Shown piece by piece: positions 29,831 through 41,279 of a stretch of 64,000 nt of DNA. This DNA comes from Ichthyophis bannanicus (taxonomy: Eukaryota > Chordata > Amphibia > Gymnophiona > Ichthyophiidae). Within the stretch, counting starts at the first letter, position 1. Every line of letters starts with the position of its first letter. The translations under genes and the position numbers were made by a program. The stretch lies in NCBI GenBank assembly GCA_033557465.1, contig CM066043.1, positions 76,848,662 to 76,912,661 of the forward strand, given 5' to 3'. The notes beneath the pieces are model-generated. The model ran no database searches, had not been told where the DNA came from, and saw only the letters and a list, made by a program, of their open reading frames with translations.

Positions 29831-29959
29831 TCTGATTCTGTGTCCCTTTGCCCCTCTGTGGTGATAGGACCTGATACCTGCTCTTTCACAGTTGCCCTGG
29901 AAGCTGCAGCTCTTACTATTCTCCTCTTTAAAAAATCTCTCTTTAGCTTGACTGGTGGA

Positions 29960-30190
29960 CTACAGGAGGCACAAACGCAGAGTGGAGAACAAACCAGGTC
30001 CAAAGATTCAAAGAACACAATGAATGAACTTTGTTGATGACCTGACATGGCCATGTTTTGGTACATTGCCTGTGTCAGGATCATAAGAACATTCAAAGAG
30101 ATCATACGAATATCTATTGCAGCCACTTCGTATGAAGTGCAATCAATGTATAACTGCAGCAGAGATAGCAGCACATTCTCCATTTAGAAA
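29960..30190 (-). repeat. dispersed repeat, paired with 57180-57371
   Basis: Shares AATATCTATTGCAGCC, GAAkTGCAATCAATGTATAA and GCAGAGATAGCA with 57180-57371, at the same order and spacing, in the same orientation. The phrase GCCTGTGTCAGGATCATAAG is of Penelope 3'-end type, but no coding sequence accompanies it. Confidence 0.5.
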
Positions 30191-30449
30191 CAACGTTCAG
30201 CAAATAATGCTGGGGGAGATCATATTTAATGATCTTAAGGTGGCTAGCAGGTAGATGAAGTGATAGGAAAAGTCAGAAAAATGCTTGTCTGTGTTAGGAG
30301 AGGAATGGCTAGCTGGAAAAAGTAGGTGATAGTGCCTCTGTCTCCACATGTTTGTCAGAAAACAGACAGACCTAGAGATATAAACATGCATACCATGGAA
30401 GAAGAGTAGGATAAGAGTTTTACTAGAATTGTAATTGTCTCTGTATGTT

Positions 30450-30525
30450 AACATTTGTATATCGTAAACCGCCATGAAGTGTCATTGGTGGTATATCAAA
30501 TTCTGCAAATTAATTAATTAATGGA
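30450..30525 (+). repeat. L2-type tail
   Basis: ATCGTAAACCGCCATGAAGTG then GGTGGTATATCAAATTC and (TTAA)n-like ATTAATTAATTAATGG, the terminal stem plus short repeats of L2-type LINEs. Confidence 0.5.
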
Positions 30526-30586
30526 TACATTTCAACACACAGGAGGTCAGTTTCTTTCAACAGAAAGGAGGCTCGGGAACAAGGAT

Positions 30587-31107
30587 TCATAAGAACATAA
30601 GAAATGCTATACTGGGTCAGACCAAGGTCCATCAAACTCAGGATTGTGTTTCCAACAGTGGTCAATCCAGGTCAAAAGTACCTGTCAGGTTCTCAAAAAG
30701 GTACACAGGTTCCACAATGCTTGTCCCAGGGTAAGCTGTGGATTTCTCTGGTTCTCTTTAATAATGGTTTATGGACCTTTCCTCCAGGAACTTGTCCAAA
30801 TCTTTTTTAACCCAGCTACACAAACAGTTTTTACTACATCCTCTGGTAACGAATTCCAGAGTTTGATTACACATCAAGTAAAAAAATATTTTCTCTTATT
30901 AGTCTTAAATGGGTTACATGGGAGCTTCATTGTGTGTCCCCTAGTCTTTCTACTTTTTGATGGAGTAAACAACCGATCTATACTTACCCATTCCACTCTA
31001 TTCATTAATTTATAGACTTCTATCATATCTCCCCTCAGCCGTCTCTTTTTCAAGTTGAAAAGCCCTAACTTTTTAAGCCTTTCCTTATAGAGGTATTCTT
31101 CCATCCC
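30587..31107 (-). mobile_element. CR1-type LINE 3' end
   Basis: Starts TAAGAACATAAGAAATGC, then TATACTGGGTCAGACC. Minus-strand frame 30874-31104 reads LKKRRLRGDMIEVYKLMNRV and SKSRKTRGHTMKLP, the extreme C-terminus of CR1 polyproteins. 5'-truncated at about 31107. Confidence 0.85.
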
Positions 31108-31214
31108 AAGGAAGGGACTAAAAGGAGGTTAGGTTTAGTTTAGTTTTAATTATTTGATATTTCACCTTCAGTAAACTCAGGCATAATCTAAGGACAAAAG
31201 GGAGTGGATTCATG

Positions 31215-31325
31215 GAACAGAAGTCTCCCAGTGGAGACAACAGAGACAAAGTCACTGTCTGAATTCAAGAAGCATAGGGCAAGTACAGATGATCTCTGAG
31301 GGAGAGGAATGGCTTATAGATCGTA
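31215..31325 (+). repeat. CR1-type 3' fragment (sense)
   Basis: CTGAATTCAAGAAGCATAGGG and GATCTCTGAGGGAGAGGAATGG match the 3' ends of the sense CR1 copies at 36090-36150 and 37780-37840. Only about 110 bp is left. Confidence 0.5.
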
Positions 31326-31359
31326 ATTGTTGGTATATGATCCTCATCTGCAGTCATTT

Positions 31360-31727
31360 CCAAACAGCCAATATTCAGTCCGCAGCAGTCAGCATTTTTT
31401 AAATGCCAGCCGTTGTGGGCAAAAGTGCCCAGGTAGTGACTTCTGCTGAATATCCCATGTCAGTAGTGACCATTGGGGGCTATCCAAATAGCAGCGATAT
31501 TCAGTCGCTATCCAGATAGCCAAAACAGAAAGTTTGGTTTGCTTTTCTTTGGCCTAACTTTATAAACTTTCCTATCCTGTTAATAGACTGAAAATCGCTG
31601 CTACCTTGATAAAGTGCTCACATGGCTCTCACCCCACCCACAGACCATCCTGGCACTATGCAGATAGTGCTGTGGCTATTACAGGAAATATTCAGTTGCA
31701 CTATCTGGATAGTGCCATCAGATTCAA
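31360..31727 (+). repeat. 'GAATAT' foldback-type element, copy A
   Basis: Begins CAGCCAATATTCAGTC, then GCAGTCAGCATTTTTTAAAT, with GCGATATTCAGTCGCTATCC and CTATCTGGATAGTG later. Copy B lies inverted at 57565-57893. Internal short palindromes (CTATCCAGATAG, CTATCTGGATAG) give it strong folding potential. Non-coding; ends not certain. Confidence 0.5.
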
Positions 31728-32285
31728 AAGAAGTAACAGAAAAAGTTTAGAAAAAGAGGGTGGCCTTCATAAAATACAAGAGATCATAGAAAGAGGAAGA
31801 CAAGCATTAATATTTGGAAAAACTTAAAGAAGCTAGAAAAGTAATCAGGAAAGTAAAGATTCAAAAATAAGACATAATAGCCATTGCAATAGATAGGAGG
31901 ACAAGACATTTTTCAGATATGTTAGCGAGAGGAGGAAGTGCAAAAATGGTATTGTTTGACTTAAGGGAGAAGGGGAGGAATATGTAAAAGCTGATGAGGA
32001 AAAAGTAGAATTCCTTAACAAATATTTTTCTTCTGTGTTCACAGATGAAGGGCCCAAAGCAGGACCTCAGAAAACACCCTCAAATAGGAGCAGAAGTGAA
32101 AGGGATCTTGAACAATTTTCAGAAGACAGTGTATGTGGGGAACTAGATAAACTAAAAGTAGACAAAGCGATGGATACATCCGAGAGTATTGAAGGAACTT
32201 GGGGAAGTTCTAGCAGCTCCATTTCAAGCCCTTTTCAATGCTTCTTTAGAGGCAGGAGTGGTCCCAGAGAACTGGAAAGGCACAC

Positions 32286-32582
32286 GTGGTCCCTTTACAC
32301 AAAAGCGGATGTAAGGATGACATTGAGAACTACAGGCCAGTTAGTCTGACCTCTGTGGTGAGTAAATTGATGGAAATGCCGCTAAAACAGAGGATAGTGC
32401 GGTCTCTAGAGTCCAATGAATTGCAGGATTCAAGGCAGCATGGGTTTACTAGAGGCAGGTCTTGTCAGACAAATCGTATTGATTTATTTCATGCTGTGGC
32501 CAGAGAATTGGATTGGGGGAGAGTCCTAGAAGTGGTGTACTTAGATTTCAGTAAAGCTTTTGACACCATCCCGCAAAGGTGA
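32286..32582 (+). pseudogene. CR1-type RT fingers/palm fragment
   Basis: 98 codons with the conserved IENYRPVSLTSVVSKLME, GFTRGRSCQTN and VVYLDFSKAFDTIP blocks; frame lost at a TGACAT break at 32580. Part of the LINE at 31728-36228. Confidence 0.8.
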
Positions 32583-34289
32583 CATAAATAAATTGAGCAC
32601 CCTAGGTATGTAACCAAAAGTGACTGGGTTATAAATTGGTTGAGAAGGAAGTGACAAAGGGTACAGGTACATGCAGCTGAGGAGAAGGTTACCAGTGGTG
32701 TGCCACAGGGATCTGTCCTTGGTCCAGTTCTTTTTAACATTTTTGTTAATGATACTGTGGAAGTGCTGTGGGTTAGGTTTGCCTCTTTGTGGATGATACC
32801 AAAATCTGCAATGGAGTTTACACCTAGGAAGGCGTAGATAACATGAGGAGGGATCTAGCTAAGTTGAAGAATGGTCAAGAATTTGGCAGCTGAAATTTAA
32901 TGCTAAAAAATGCAGGATCATGCATTTGGGCTGCAAAAATCCAAGGGAGCAGTACAGTGTAGAGGGTGAAGTACTTCTGTCCACGAAAGAAGAGTAGGAC
33001 CTGGGCATGATTGTTTCTGATGATCTTAAAGTGGCTAAAGGTTAAAGTGACAGCAAAAGCCAGAAGGATGCTTGGGTAGATAAGGAGAGGAATGGCCAGT
33101 AGAAAAAGGAGGTGATAGAGCCGCTGTATAAGTCTTTGGTGCGACCTCATTTGGAATATTGTGTGCAATTCTGGAGACTGCACCTTCAAAAGAATATAAA
33201 CAGGATGGAGTCAGTACAGAGGGTGGCAACCAAAATGGTCAGTAGTCTTCGTTATAAACTATATGGGGACAGACTTAAAGATCTCAATATGTATACTTTA
33301 GAGCAGGGGTCTCAAACTCAAATTGCTTTGAGGGCCAAATGAGGACTTGTAAAGTAACCCAGGGGCCACATAAGACACGGGCCTCATTTGCATAAGGGGC
33401 CTCATTTGCATAAATATTTGCATAATGTTGCATAATGAGTGTATGGATAAAGAAAGACTAAAAAATTTCTATATTACTATAATCCAGTGCCAACCGCCAG
33501 GCACATTAGGAACTACTACAAACACTGCCCATTTAGAACCCATAGCAAACCCCCCGTATCATAACAGCACTACCAGGACTCACAAAGCACCAGACCCTAC
33601 CTATCAAAAGGCAACACTGCAAATATTAAATCAATACATTTCAGAGAACAACAATACATGACCTACTGGGAAAAGAGAACAAGTAGCAATGTCAAATAGG
33701 AATTACATAAACAGAATACCTCAGCTCAGTTACACATGCAGAACATACACCATCACCAAACAAGGAATCACAATTTAGAAACAGGAAGACAATAATTAAA
33801 TTGGGAACCCCAAAAGCCAAACTTGGAATGTACAACAACACTGTAGAAATAAAACTATAAATTAATTTCTTGTACTAAAGCACAGACATTAATGATGCAC
33901 ATTTCCCAGAGCTGACATATTCCAGTTAATAAATTCAAAATAAAGAGATATTTTCCTACCTTTTGTGCATTTTTTTTCAGTTGCAATTGTTCCAGTCACT
34001 TTCTTATGGTTTCTTCGTGTCTTCTGCTAACTCTCCATAGTCTGTTGTCCTTTTGTCCTTTCTTCTCTCTTCTATTTTTTTTTTTCATTCTCTCTCTACA
34101 TCTGCTTTAACATACTAATCTTTCTCCTTTTGCTCTTTCCTCATTCCTATTTTATCCACTCAAATATTACCCCTCCATCTTCAATCTCCACTTACTCTCC
34201 CAAAACCTGGCCAATTGTAGATTTGTCTTCCCTCCCGCACAAAATATTTTCCCCTCTCCATTTCACTTTCCCAGCTCCATCCCATTCTA

Positions 34290-35170
34290 ATCCTCCCCCA
34301 ACATCAGCTCCCTTCTAGTTCCAGCCCCACCCAGCATCCGCTCCTTTCTAGTCCCTGCATCAGTCCATTTCCAGTCCTAGACCCCCATCAGCCCATTTCC
34401 AACCCTAGCTCCCCCCCACTCAGCCCATTTCCAGTGCTAGCTCCCTCCCCTCACAGCCCATTTCCATTCCAAGCCCCCTTCCTCATCAGCCATTTGCAGT
34501 TCAAGCCCCCCTTCCACTCAGCCCATTTCCAGTCCTAGCAACCCCGCCATCAGCCCACAGCACATTACCAATCCTAAACCCCCCAAGTGGCATTAACAGT
34601 CCTAACCCCCCCCCCCCATCAGCCCACTGCACATTACCAGTCCTACCCCCCCAGCCCACAGCACATTACCAGTCCTAAACCCCCCCAGTGGCATTACTAG
34701 TCCTAAACCCCCCCCATCAGCCCACAGCACATTACCAGTCCTAACCCCCCCCATCAACCCACAGCACATTACCTGTCATAAACCCCCCCAGTGGCATTAC
34801 CAGTCCTAACCCCCCCCCCATCAGCCCACTGCACATTACCAGTCCTAACCCCCCCCAGCCCACAGCACATTACCAGTCCTAAACCTCCCCAGTGGCATTA
34901 ACAGTCCTAACCCCCCCCCCCTCAGCCCACAGCACATTACCAGTCCTAACCCTCCCCATCCGCCCACAGCACATTACCAGTCCTAAACCCCCCCAGTGGC
35001 ATTAACAGTCCTAAACCCCCCCATCAGCCCACTGCACATTACCAGTCCTAACCCCCCCCCCCCCAGCCCACAGCACATTACCAGTCCTAAACCCCCTAGT
35101 GGCATTACCAGTCCTAACCCCCCCCCATCAGCCCACAGCACATTACCAGTCCTAACCCCCCCCCCCCATC
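34290..35170 (+). repeat. C-rich minisatellite inside the hAT element
   Basis: About a dozen copies of CAGCACATTACCAGTCCTAA alternating with CCCCCAGTGGCATTA units and C runs of 5-14; unit spacing of 30-70 bases. Earlier, more divergent units have CAGCCCATTTCCAGTCCTAG. The open frames here are by-products of the repetition. Confidence 0.85.
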
Positions 35171-35300
35171 AGCCGCGGCAAAATCGAATGTCCCGCGGGG
35201 CCCCGGAGCCAGCCAGCCCTCCCTCCCTCCCTCCCTGCCTGCCTGCTTGCTGCCCTCCCTCCCTCCCTCCTTCCCTCCCTGCCTGCCTGTTTGCTTCCCT

Positions 35301-35497
35301 CCCTGCCTGCCTCAGTCCTTCTCCGCTTCGGCTTAGAACCGCAAAGGGAGAGTTCCTCCCTCGCGACTCTGTTAAGCCCGCTGAGGCTTATGGGAAATTT
35401 CCCATCTGCCCCGGCGAGCTTAACAGAGTCGCGAGGGAGAAGCTCTCCCTTCGCGGCTCTGAAAGCCGAAGAGGAGAGGGACTGAGGGAGGCAGGGC
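35301..35497. repeat. near-perfect palindrome, about 97-bp arms
   Basis: Centre GGGAAA|TTTCCC at 35397/35398. Matching arm blocks: GAGTTCCTCCCTCGCGACTC with GAGTCGCGAGGGAGAAGCTC, and CTTCTCCGCTTCGGCTT with AAGCCGAAGAGGAGAG. Flanked on the left by CCCTCCCTGCCTGCCTG repeats. It could extrude as a cruciform or give a long RNA hairpin. Both strands are open here because of the symmetry. Confidence 0.85.
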
Positions 35498-36228
35498 TGG
35501 CTAACATCGGGGAATTCCGGGGGCAGGGTAGACTGCCTCCTTACCTGCCCGCGGAGAGCTGTGCACACTGCTAGAAGTACAGGCCTCCTAACTACAAAAT
35601 GGATCTTCGAGGGCGCGTGGTGCCTCGTGGCGTTTGGCTGGCTGCTGAGACTGCTTCTGGGCCCCCCCCCCTTCCTGTCTCTAATTGGTTGAGGGCAGGC
35701 TCGTGACTTGGGTCATGTGGAGAGAGAAGACGAACACCACGCGGCCGCGCCGGCAATCATAAGGTGAGAAAAAAGCAAGTAAAACCCACGAAAAAAGTCG
35801 TGGCATCGCGGGCCGCACAAAATGCTCTCGCAGGCCGCATGCGGCCTGTGGGCCACATGTTTGAGACCCCTGCTTTAGAGGAAAGGTGGGATAGAGGCGA
35901 TATGATAGAGACGTTTAAATACCTCCGTGGCATAAATGCACAGGAGGATAGCCTCTTTCAAGTGAAAGAAAGCTCTGCAACAAAAGGACATAGGATGAGG
36001 GTGAAAGGGGATAGGAGTAATATGCGGAAATATTTATTTACAAAGAGTGGTAGATGCATGTAATAGTCTCCCAGATACAGATGAGGAGAGTATCTGAATT
36101 CAAGAAAGCATGGGACAAACACAGAAGATCTCTAAAGGAAAAAAAATGGACTATAGTAGTTGATATGGAAGAGCAGACTACATAGGCCATGTGGTCTTTT
36201 TCTGCCATCATGTTTCTATGTTTCTAAG

Positions 36229-37497
36229 TATTTGCCTGCCATAAAAGAAATAAGGATTGAGGGTGTGCTTTCATTTTGGAACACACAGAAATATGAATGA
36301 CATTTGTTGTTTCATGTCATTTTCACAAGGAAATGCAAATTACCCCAGGAAGAGGAATCTCTTCTGCGGTGATCACAAGATAAAAGGATTTCTAGAGATG
36401 GCAATAGGGAGTCGGAGATCCTGGAGGATCAATTTATAAAAAGCCCATCTTCCCTACTGGGTTCTGTATGCTACAAACCCTATATTCACTCTGAGCTCAC
36501 TGAGGTAGGGATCAGAAATGGTTAGAAGATAGCACTTTATTGCTGTTTATTTGCTTCTACACATGGCACAAGAATTTAATTTAAAACTTTATTTCACACC
36601 AGACTGGATGATAAGCTGATAAAGATTAGAAAAGATAATTTAATAAGTTACAATCAGAATTTAGAGTTAAACCAATTTTTCTGTATCAAAACTCGCTGAG
36701 CAAAGCCCAACATAAAAAGTGTATTTGCGAGATAAGATTTTTTTCAGATTTTACAACTTGTTTTAGTATTTTCTCTTTGATTATTGATTCTTTGTTTCAG
36801 CCTCTGCCTTTCAGAGCTACGTTAAAAGAAAACTTCAAGGTAAGTACACTTTCTGTATCTCTGTCTTTTTTGTTTACTTTTGTCTTTTTTGTCTCTCATT
36901 AAAAATTCTGTTCTCCATATTTTGTTCTTTGTTGTCTTCTGCTAATGCTTGTATGTCTTTTTTTTTTTTTTTACCATACATTCCCTTTAATAGGTATGAG
37001 TTTTCTAGGTGTATTTACTTATCTCTCTAGCAGTTGATGAATGTTCAGACTTCTGTTTTCAGCTCTGGATGTTGCCCTCCAGGTACCTATTTCTCTGTTT
37101 GACATCCTGCTTCTCCTATCTCCACTACTTCTATTGGTGATATTTACTAATCTACTTTTAAAACTTTGTAACAAATGACTAAACTACACTTTTTCTTCCT
37201 GTAGTCTTCCTTGGCCTCAGTGCTTCGTAAGCATGACAGAATTCTCCACTTTTTTTTTACAGCCACAGCTCTCCTCCTCTTCCTGTCCGAGCGGGGATTG
37301 AGTGCCCAACAGCATGCTGTTCAATTTTGTTTTACCCGCTCTTCTAGCATGGCAAGCCTGACGTCCCCATTACTCTGCTGTTCTTTTCATTGTGGCTCCT
37401 TCAGCCGCCTGCATTTATCCCTCTGTATATGGGCCAACAGACTAACGGACAGATGGACAGACCTCCTTTGTCCAGAAGGCAGTCAGTGGTCTTTGTC
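36229..37497. other. unique-looking sequence, no repeat recognised
   Basis: The least repeat-like stretch of the window. Apart from the candidate exon at 36801-36839 I see T-rich sequence (poly-T at 36959-36972), no ORF with a known motif and no terminal repeats. Confidence 0.4.
36801..36839 (+). CDS. candidate 39-nt host exon
   Basis: A 39-base segment bounded by a strong 3' splice site (T-rich tract, TTTGTTTCAG) and a consensus 5' splice site (AAG|GTAAGT). Length is a multiple of three. Two frames are open: one reads PLPFRATLKENFK (phase 0), the other SAFQSYVKRKLQ with phase-1 boundaries on both sides. I do not recognise the gene. It could be a micro-exon of a long host gene whose intron the window lies in, or a chance pairing of splice signals. 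Confidence 0.3.
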
Positions 37498-37905
37498 ATA
37501 AAGCATATGGGAACAGACTTAAAGATCTCAATATGTATTATTTGGAAGAAAGACAGGAGAGAAGAGATGTAATAAGAGACATTTAAATACCTCTGTGGCA
37601 TAAATACACAGGAGGCAGCCTTCTTTTAATTGAAAGGAAAGTATGAAACAAGGGGGGATAAGATGAAGGTGAAATGGGATAGAATCAGGAATAATCTAAG
37701 GAAATATTTCTTTACAGAAAGGATGGGGGATGTGTGGAATGCCCTCCTAGAAGATGTGGTGAAGATGAGGACTGTAGTTAAATTTAAGAAAGCTTGGAAC
37801 AAGCACACAGGATCTCTAAGGGAGAGGAAAGGATTGTAGAGCTTAGTAACTGGTATGGATGCACAGACTGGTGGGCTGTAAGGTCATTTTCTGTATTTCT
37901 CCAAT
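37498..37905 (+). mobile_element. CR1-type LINE 3' end (sense)
   Basis: GGGAACAGACTTAAAGATCTC, KMKVKWDRIRNNLRKYFFTE and VWNALLEDVVKMRTVVKFKK readings, then GGTGGGCTGTAAGG and TTTCTGTATTTCTCC. Same subfamily as the sense copy at 31728-36228. Confidence 0.8.
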
Positions 37906-37984
37906 AGGTGCCATTGCTTAAGTAAAATACACCTAAAAAACACGCTCCCCTGCTACTCTCCATAAGAACATAAGAAATGTCATA

Positions 37985-38340
37985 CCGGGCAATCGCCAAT
38001 ACAACTCCCCGAGGGAAAGAAGCAGTGAACACTCACCAACAGTCGGCTCCTCAACCCACATGAGAGCAACCACCTATCGCCATCTACAACAGAAGTGAGA
38101 CTATGATCTGTTCTGTGCCTTTCCACGCTGCTGTGCACCTCCTTCAACTTTCCTCTCCACGGGAAATCCTCCAATCTGCACATGCCCACCTAGCTCTGCC
38201 TGAAGAGCATCATCACCAGGCAACAGGATGCCCATTAAAACTCAGCGCGCTGCGGGCACGCCTGTGCCTGGTGGACCTGCACCTGAGGATCTTGCCAGAG
38301 GGCCCTTTGACGTGGCCCTTAGATGGGGGATGAAACTGCA
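37985..38340 (+). repeat. L2-type 5' end units, rearranged
   Basis: Two blocks that precede the L2 coding region at 40958-41140 recur here in swapped order: CAATACAACTCCCCGAGGG (37995) and GAAGAGCATCATCACCAGGC (38203). In the 41-kb L2 the order is GAAGAGCATC first. This suggests the L2 5' end is a tandem of promoter monomers, or that two 5' ends lie side by side here. Confidence 0.5.
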
Positions 38341-39158
38341 GCCATCTAAACCGGAACCTCAGCCTACAACTAACGCTCGCCATAAACTCTGCAAGTTAAA
38401 TTACACACATTCTCTAAAGAATAGAATATATTTCAAAAATACTGCATTCTGCTGATGAATCTACAATTGCCTTTTATTCCATCAATACTATCAGACCTGT
38501 AAAGTTCTCCTTTCTGTACCAGCGAATACCTCACTAACTCCATCTGCTGCTATTGCCAGCACAGTACTGTACTTCACAGATGTAATTCAGCTGCTATTTC
38601 ATTTCAATAGAACTATAACAAGCAGTGTAACATTGTTCCCAGTCATGCTACATTGTCGTGCATCCCTCAACATCTTGTACATCACTTGTCATTGCCTCCC
38701 TACTCTAACAGCAGCCACTGCTTTACTGTTCACAAACACAGCCCTCATTGCATGCCATACTTGCAGCTAGCACTGCTCTCCATAACCCACCTTACAGAGA
38801 ACTCTCCAGAGCCCCCTACCTTCACACTGAATACCCTCAGCATTAACCTTTCACACATAAAAACAAGGCTACACGCTAATTGACTACCTACAAAATAACT
38901 CCACTAGCTCCCACAATGGACACTTGCAAAATACTTCAAAGCACCATCTACCTCCTCCTCTATCACACCAAATAGCAAACACCCTTTCCCTCCTCCAAGA
39001 CGCCTGCTCCTCCAGTCCCATCCCTATTATACATAGCCTAATCAGGAAAAATATATAAACCCAATCAATTACAGAGGCGCATCTGCATAGAACACACTCT
39101 GGACATAACAAACATCATAATAGATTAAAACGTATCTATCCATCAGACGTATCAAACT
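38341..39158. other. probable L2-related leader or ORF1 remnant
   Basis: AC-rich sequence with the composition of the neighbouring L2 (ACACTGAATACCCTCAGC, CAACATCTTGTACATC), no recognised domain. It may be the region between L2 promoter units and endonuclease. Confidence 0.25.
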
Positions 39159-39160
39159 AC

Positions 39161-39409
39161 AGTGGTGTGCAAAAGTCTGGAATCATTTGTAAATTTGATG
39201 TTTTTTCAACTTTGTGACCTTATATCTTAATTTATTTTTCCTCCCAGTGACTTTTTCTGTGTATATCATGATAAATGATAGATTTGGTTATTAGGGCCAA
39301 CTTTTAGTATTGGTTTGACCCTTATTTTCTGAGTTTGTTCCCCATAGTTGTTCTGTTGATAGATTTTTTCTGTGAAAATCATGTAATGTACATCGTTGGC
39401 CAACGATAT
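39161..39409 (+). mobile_element. Tc1/mariner-like left end fragment
   Basis: TACAGTGGTGTGCAAAAGTC begins like Tc1-family inverted repeats (TA target, CAGTG...GCAAAAGT). The right end and transposase are not found nearby; about 250 bp of T-rich sequence follows before the next insertion at 39410. Confidence 0.45.
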
Positions 39410-40893
39410 TGTGGCGCTCGCGCCCCTCCTAGGCGGTTGCCTAGTAGGGACGGGCGTCCATCTTGTATTCCCTTGTTCCAAAGGTGTAGTTGTGAACTCA
39501 AAGTAAAGCCAAGTGGATGTTTAAAGCGCACAGGAATTTTATTGGGTTCCGTTTAAGTCAACTTGGTTACAGTCCTTAAAGAAACTTTTACTCTCAGCAA
39601 AAAGAAACAAGAATAAACTTCTCCAAAATAAAGAACCTGAAAACAGTGTTTCAGTGGAATTATTTACAAAGCTTCTTTTCCCCTTTTCCTCTAAGAGGCT
39701 TCTTGCTTTAGGGTTAACACAGGTACATGTAGATACAACACACAATCAAGATCAGCAGTGCTGCCAGCTTCCTCTTTGTTGCTTGCAATTAAACAGTTTC
39801 AGCTGTCTAGCACAGACTTGATTGCACTATCCACTTTTCTGTAGGAAAGAATCTTATTGCTTCAACATAGGATTCCTTCTCCCTTTTCTTCCTTGCTTTC
39901 AGCTATGCCAAACTGATAACAGCTTCCTTAATTCTTCCCCACTATTTTGGTTCCCTTCAATTAGCACCAATGCATACAGCACACTCCATCTCAGAGCATG
40001 TGGATCCCTGGGCACTCTCCCTATCATCCACTTCCATGCTTTCTTCAGAGCTGGCTGTTGGGGAATCTCGGAACTGTTCAGGTACTTTTTGGTTAATGTC
40101 TTTTAAAAGCTTAAACAGCCTATCCCACTGTACTGCCTTCCCTTCCTTTGGCAGAACCCTAGAAGGCTTTCCTTGTTCAGCTTTCTTTAAAAACCCCTTC
40201 CTTCTGTTCTGGGTTTTTCCAGATATAACCCTCTCCTCAGAGTCTGAGCAAGAGATACAAACATTTCTCTCTCTCTGGTTTCTTTCTCCTACCTTGGAGT
40301 TTTACTGTGGGAGTTTCACGGCTGGAGTTTCTGCTGGCTGTAGCTATCTCTGCCTCAGAGCTAGTCAGGGAATCATTGTAGGAATTCCTCTCAGCTACCC
40401 GAGGTTTCCTCTGCCTGAAGACACACCTTTCTTCAGAGGAGTCTGAGCTCTCTTGCCTTGGCTTCTCCAACACCAACCTTCTGTCTCTCTCCCTCTTGCC
40501 ACTGCGTTTGGCCCTCTCCTGGGAGTGTTGCCTGCTGCTCTCTTGGCTGCAGTGCTGGCTACCTTTGTTCTTGTCCTGGCTCTCCTTGGCCTCCTTGGCT
40601 TCCTTGCCTTGCTTGCGTGGCTTGCCTTGTTTGTCTGGCTCGTCTCTCCTGCTTTGCTCAAACTTAAACGCTGAGCAGGGCACCTCCCCCTCTGACTCCA
40701 CCCCCATGTAACTCCTATCCTTACCTAGGGTTGCTATGGAGTCTGGGTGGGGCTTTAGCCTAACTCTACAGCTGTGGTTTCTCTCACTGCCTGTAGTTTG
40801 GTATATGTGTTCAGGTGCACCCATCCCCCGCAAAGAGGAAAAAGTCCCTTTTCCCTTTGTTTCTCCAGGCTGGGCTGCACTCTCCTTACCACA
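39410..40893 (-). mobile_element. TG...ACA element, unassigned family (copy 2)
   Basis: On the plus strand TGTGGCGCTCG at 39410 and CCTTACCACA ending at 40893, with ATAT on both sides (39406-39409, 40894-40897). Read on the minus strand: start TGTGGTAAGGAGAG, ORF region, then AATAAAATTCCTG at about 39543 and end GCGCCACA. Layout, ends and 4-bp duplication match the copy at 49741-51181. Best described as a solo-LTR-like unit that carries an ORF. Confidence 0.6.
39967..40833 (-). pseudogene. element-encoded basic protein, frame broken
   Basis: Frame 40237-40833 starts inside the element: CRVRLKPHPDSIATLGKDRS and VPCSAFKFEQ align with TVTLKPRPQQ and KQFKTLAFRK of the copy at 49768-50652. A long charged stretch follows (KQGKEAKEAKESQDKNKGSQ). 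The expected acidic Cys tail is in another frame at 39967-40070 (TASSEESMEVDDRES, then EMECAVCIGAN and stop), so a frameshift separates them. No known domain. Confidence 0.5.
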
Positions 40894-41279
40894 ATATATT
40901 ATTGTAAGTATGCTTTAAAATATTATGGACACACGCTAGGTTTCCTAGGTTTCCCGAAGAGCATCATCACCAGGCGGCAGGATTCTCTTTAAAACTCAGC
41001 GCACTGTGGGGAAATCCCTCTTTGACCACACCGGGGCTGCAATCGTCAGTACAACTCCCCGAGGGAAAGAAGCAGTGAACACTCACCTACAGCTGGCTCC
41101 TCAACCCACATGAGAGCAACCACCTATCACCGTCCAACGCCACTGGCAGCCATGCAGCCCCAGACCATGACCTTCAAAGGATGCTTCACAGTGAGGCTGA
41201 GACACTCAGGCTTGAATTCCTCTCAAGGAAATCTCCTCACATACAGTACACATACCACTGACCACCCTATTCCATTAAA

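Larger units (their letters stand above)
33304..35872 (+). mobile_element. hAT element with minisatellite and long palindrome
   Basis: Ends CAGGGGTCTCAAACTC and ATGTTTGAGACCCCTG form perfect 13-bp terminal inverted repeats (CAGGGGTCTCAAA) inside an exact 8-bp duplication CTTTAGAG (33296-33303, 35873-35880). Subterminal GAGGGCCAAATGAGG and GGCCGCATGCGGCC blocks are those of a widespread vertebrate hAT group. No transposase is encoded. The interior contains a C-rich minisatellite (34290-35170) and a palindrome (35301-35497). Confidence 0.9.
31728..36228 (+). mobile_element. CR1-type LINE, sense, split by a hAT element
   Basis: Decayed RT-containing LINE in sense orientation: LNKYFSSVFTDEGP (32020), VPLHKSGCKDDIENYRPVSL then HGFTRGRSCQTN and YLDFSKAFDTIPQ (32286-32582), [11 protein letters not shown] region (32700), [20 protein letters not shown] (33130). 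After the 2569-bp insertion at 33304-35872 coding resumes (ERWDRGDMIETFKYLRGINA at 35881) to a 3' end at TTTCTATGTTTCTAAG. Many frameshifts. It belongs to a different CR1 subfamily from the CATACTGGGTCAGACC group, judging by the 3' end. Confidence 0.85.

Noticed and set aside
34290..35170. CRISPR-like array
   Set aside because: Repeat units vary in length and sequence with no unique spacers, and the genome is eukaryotic.
34996..35574. Long open frame on the plus strand (and its mirror at 35152-35568 on the minus strand)
   Set aside because: It is a product of the C-rich minisatellite, the CCCT/GCCT repeats and the palindrome; residues are Pro/Ser/Leu runs and both strands are open by symmetry.
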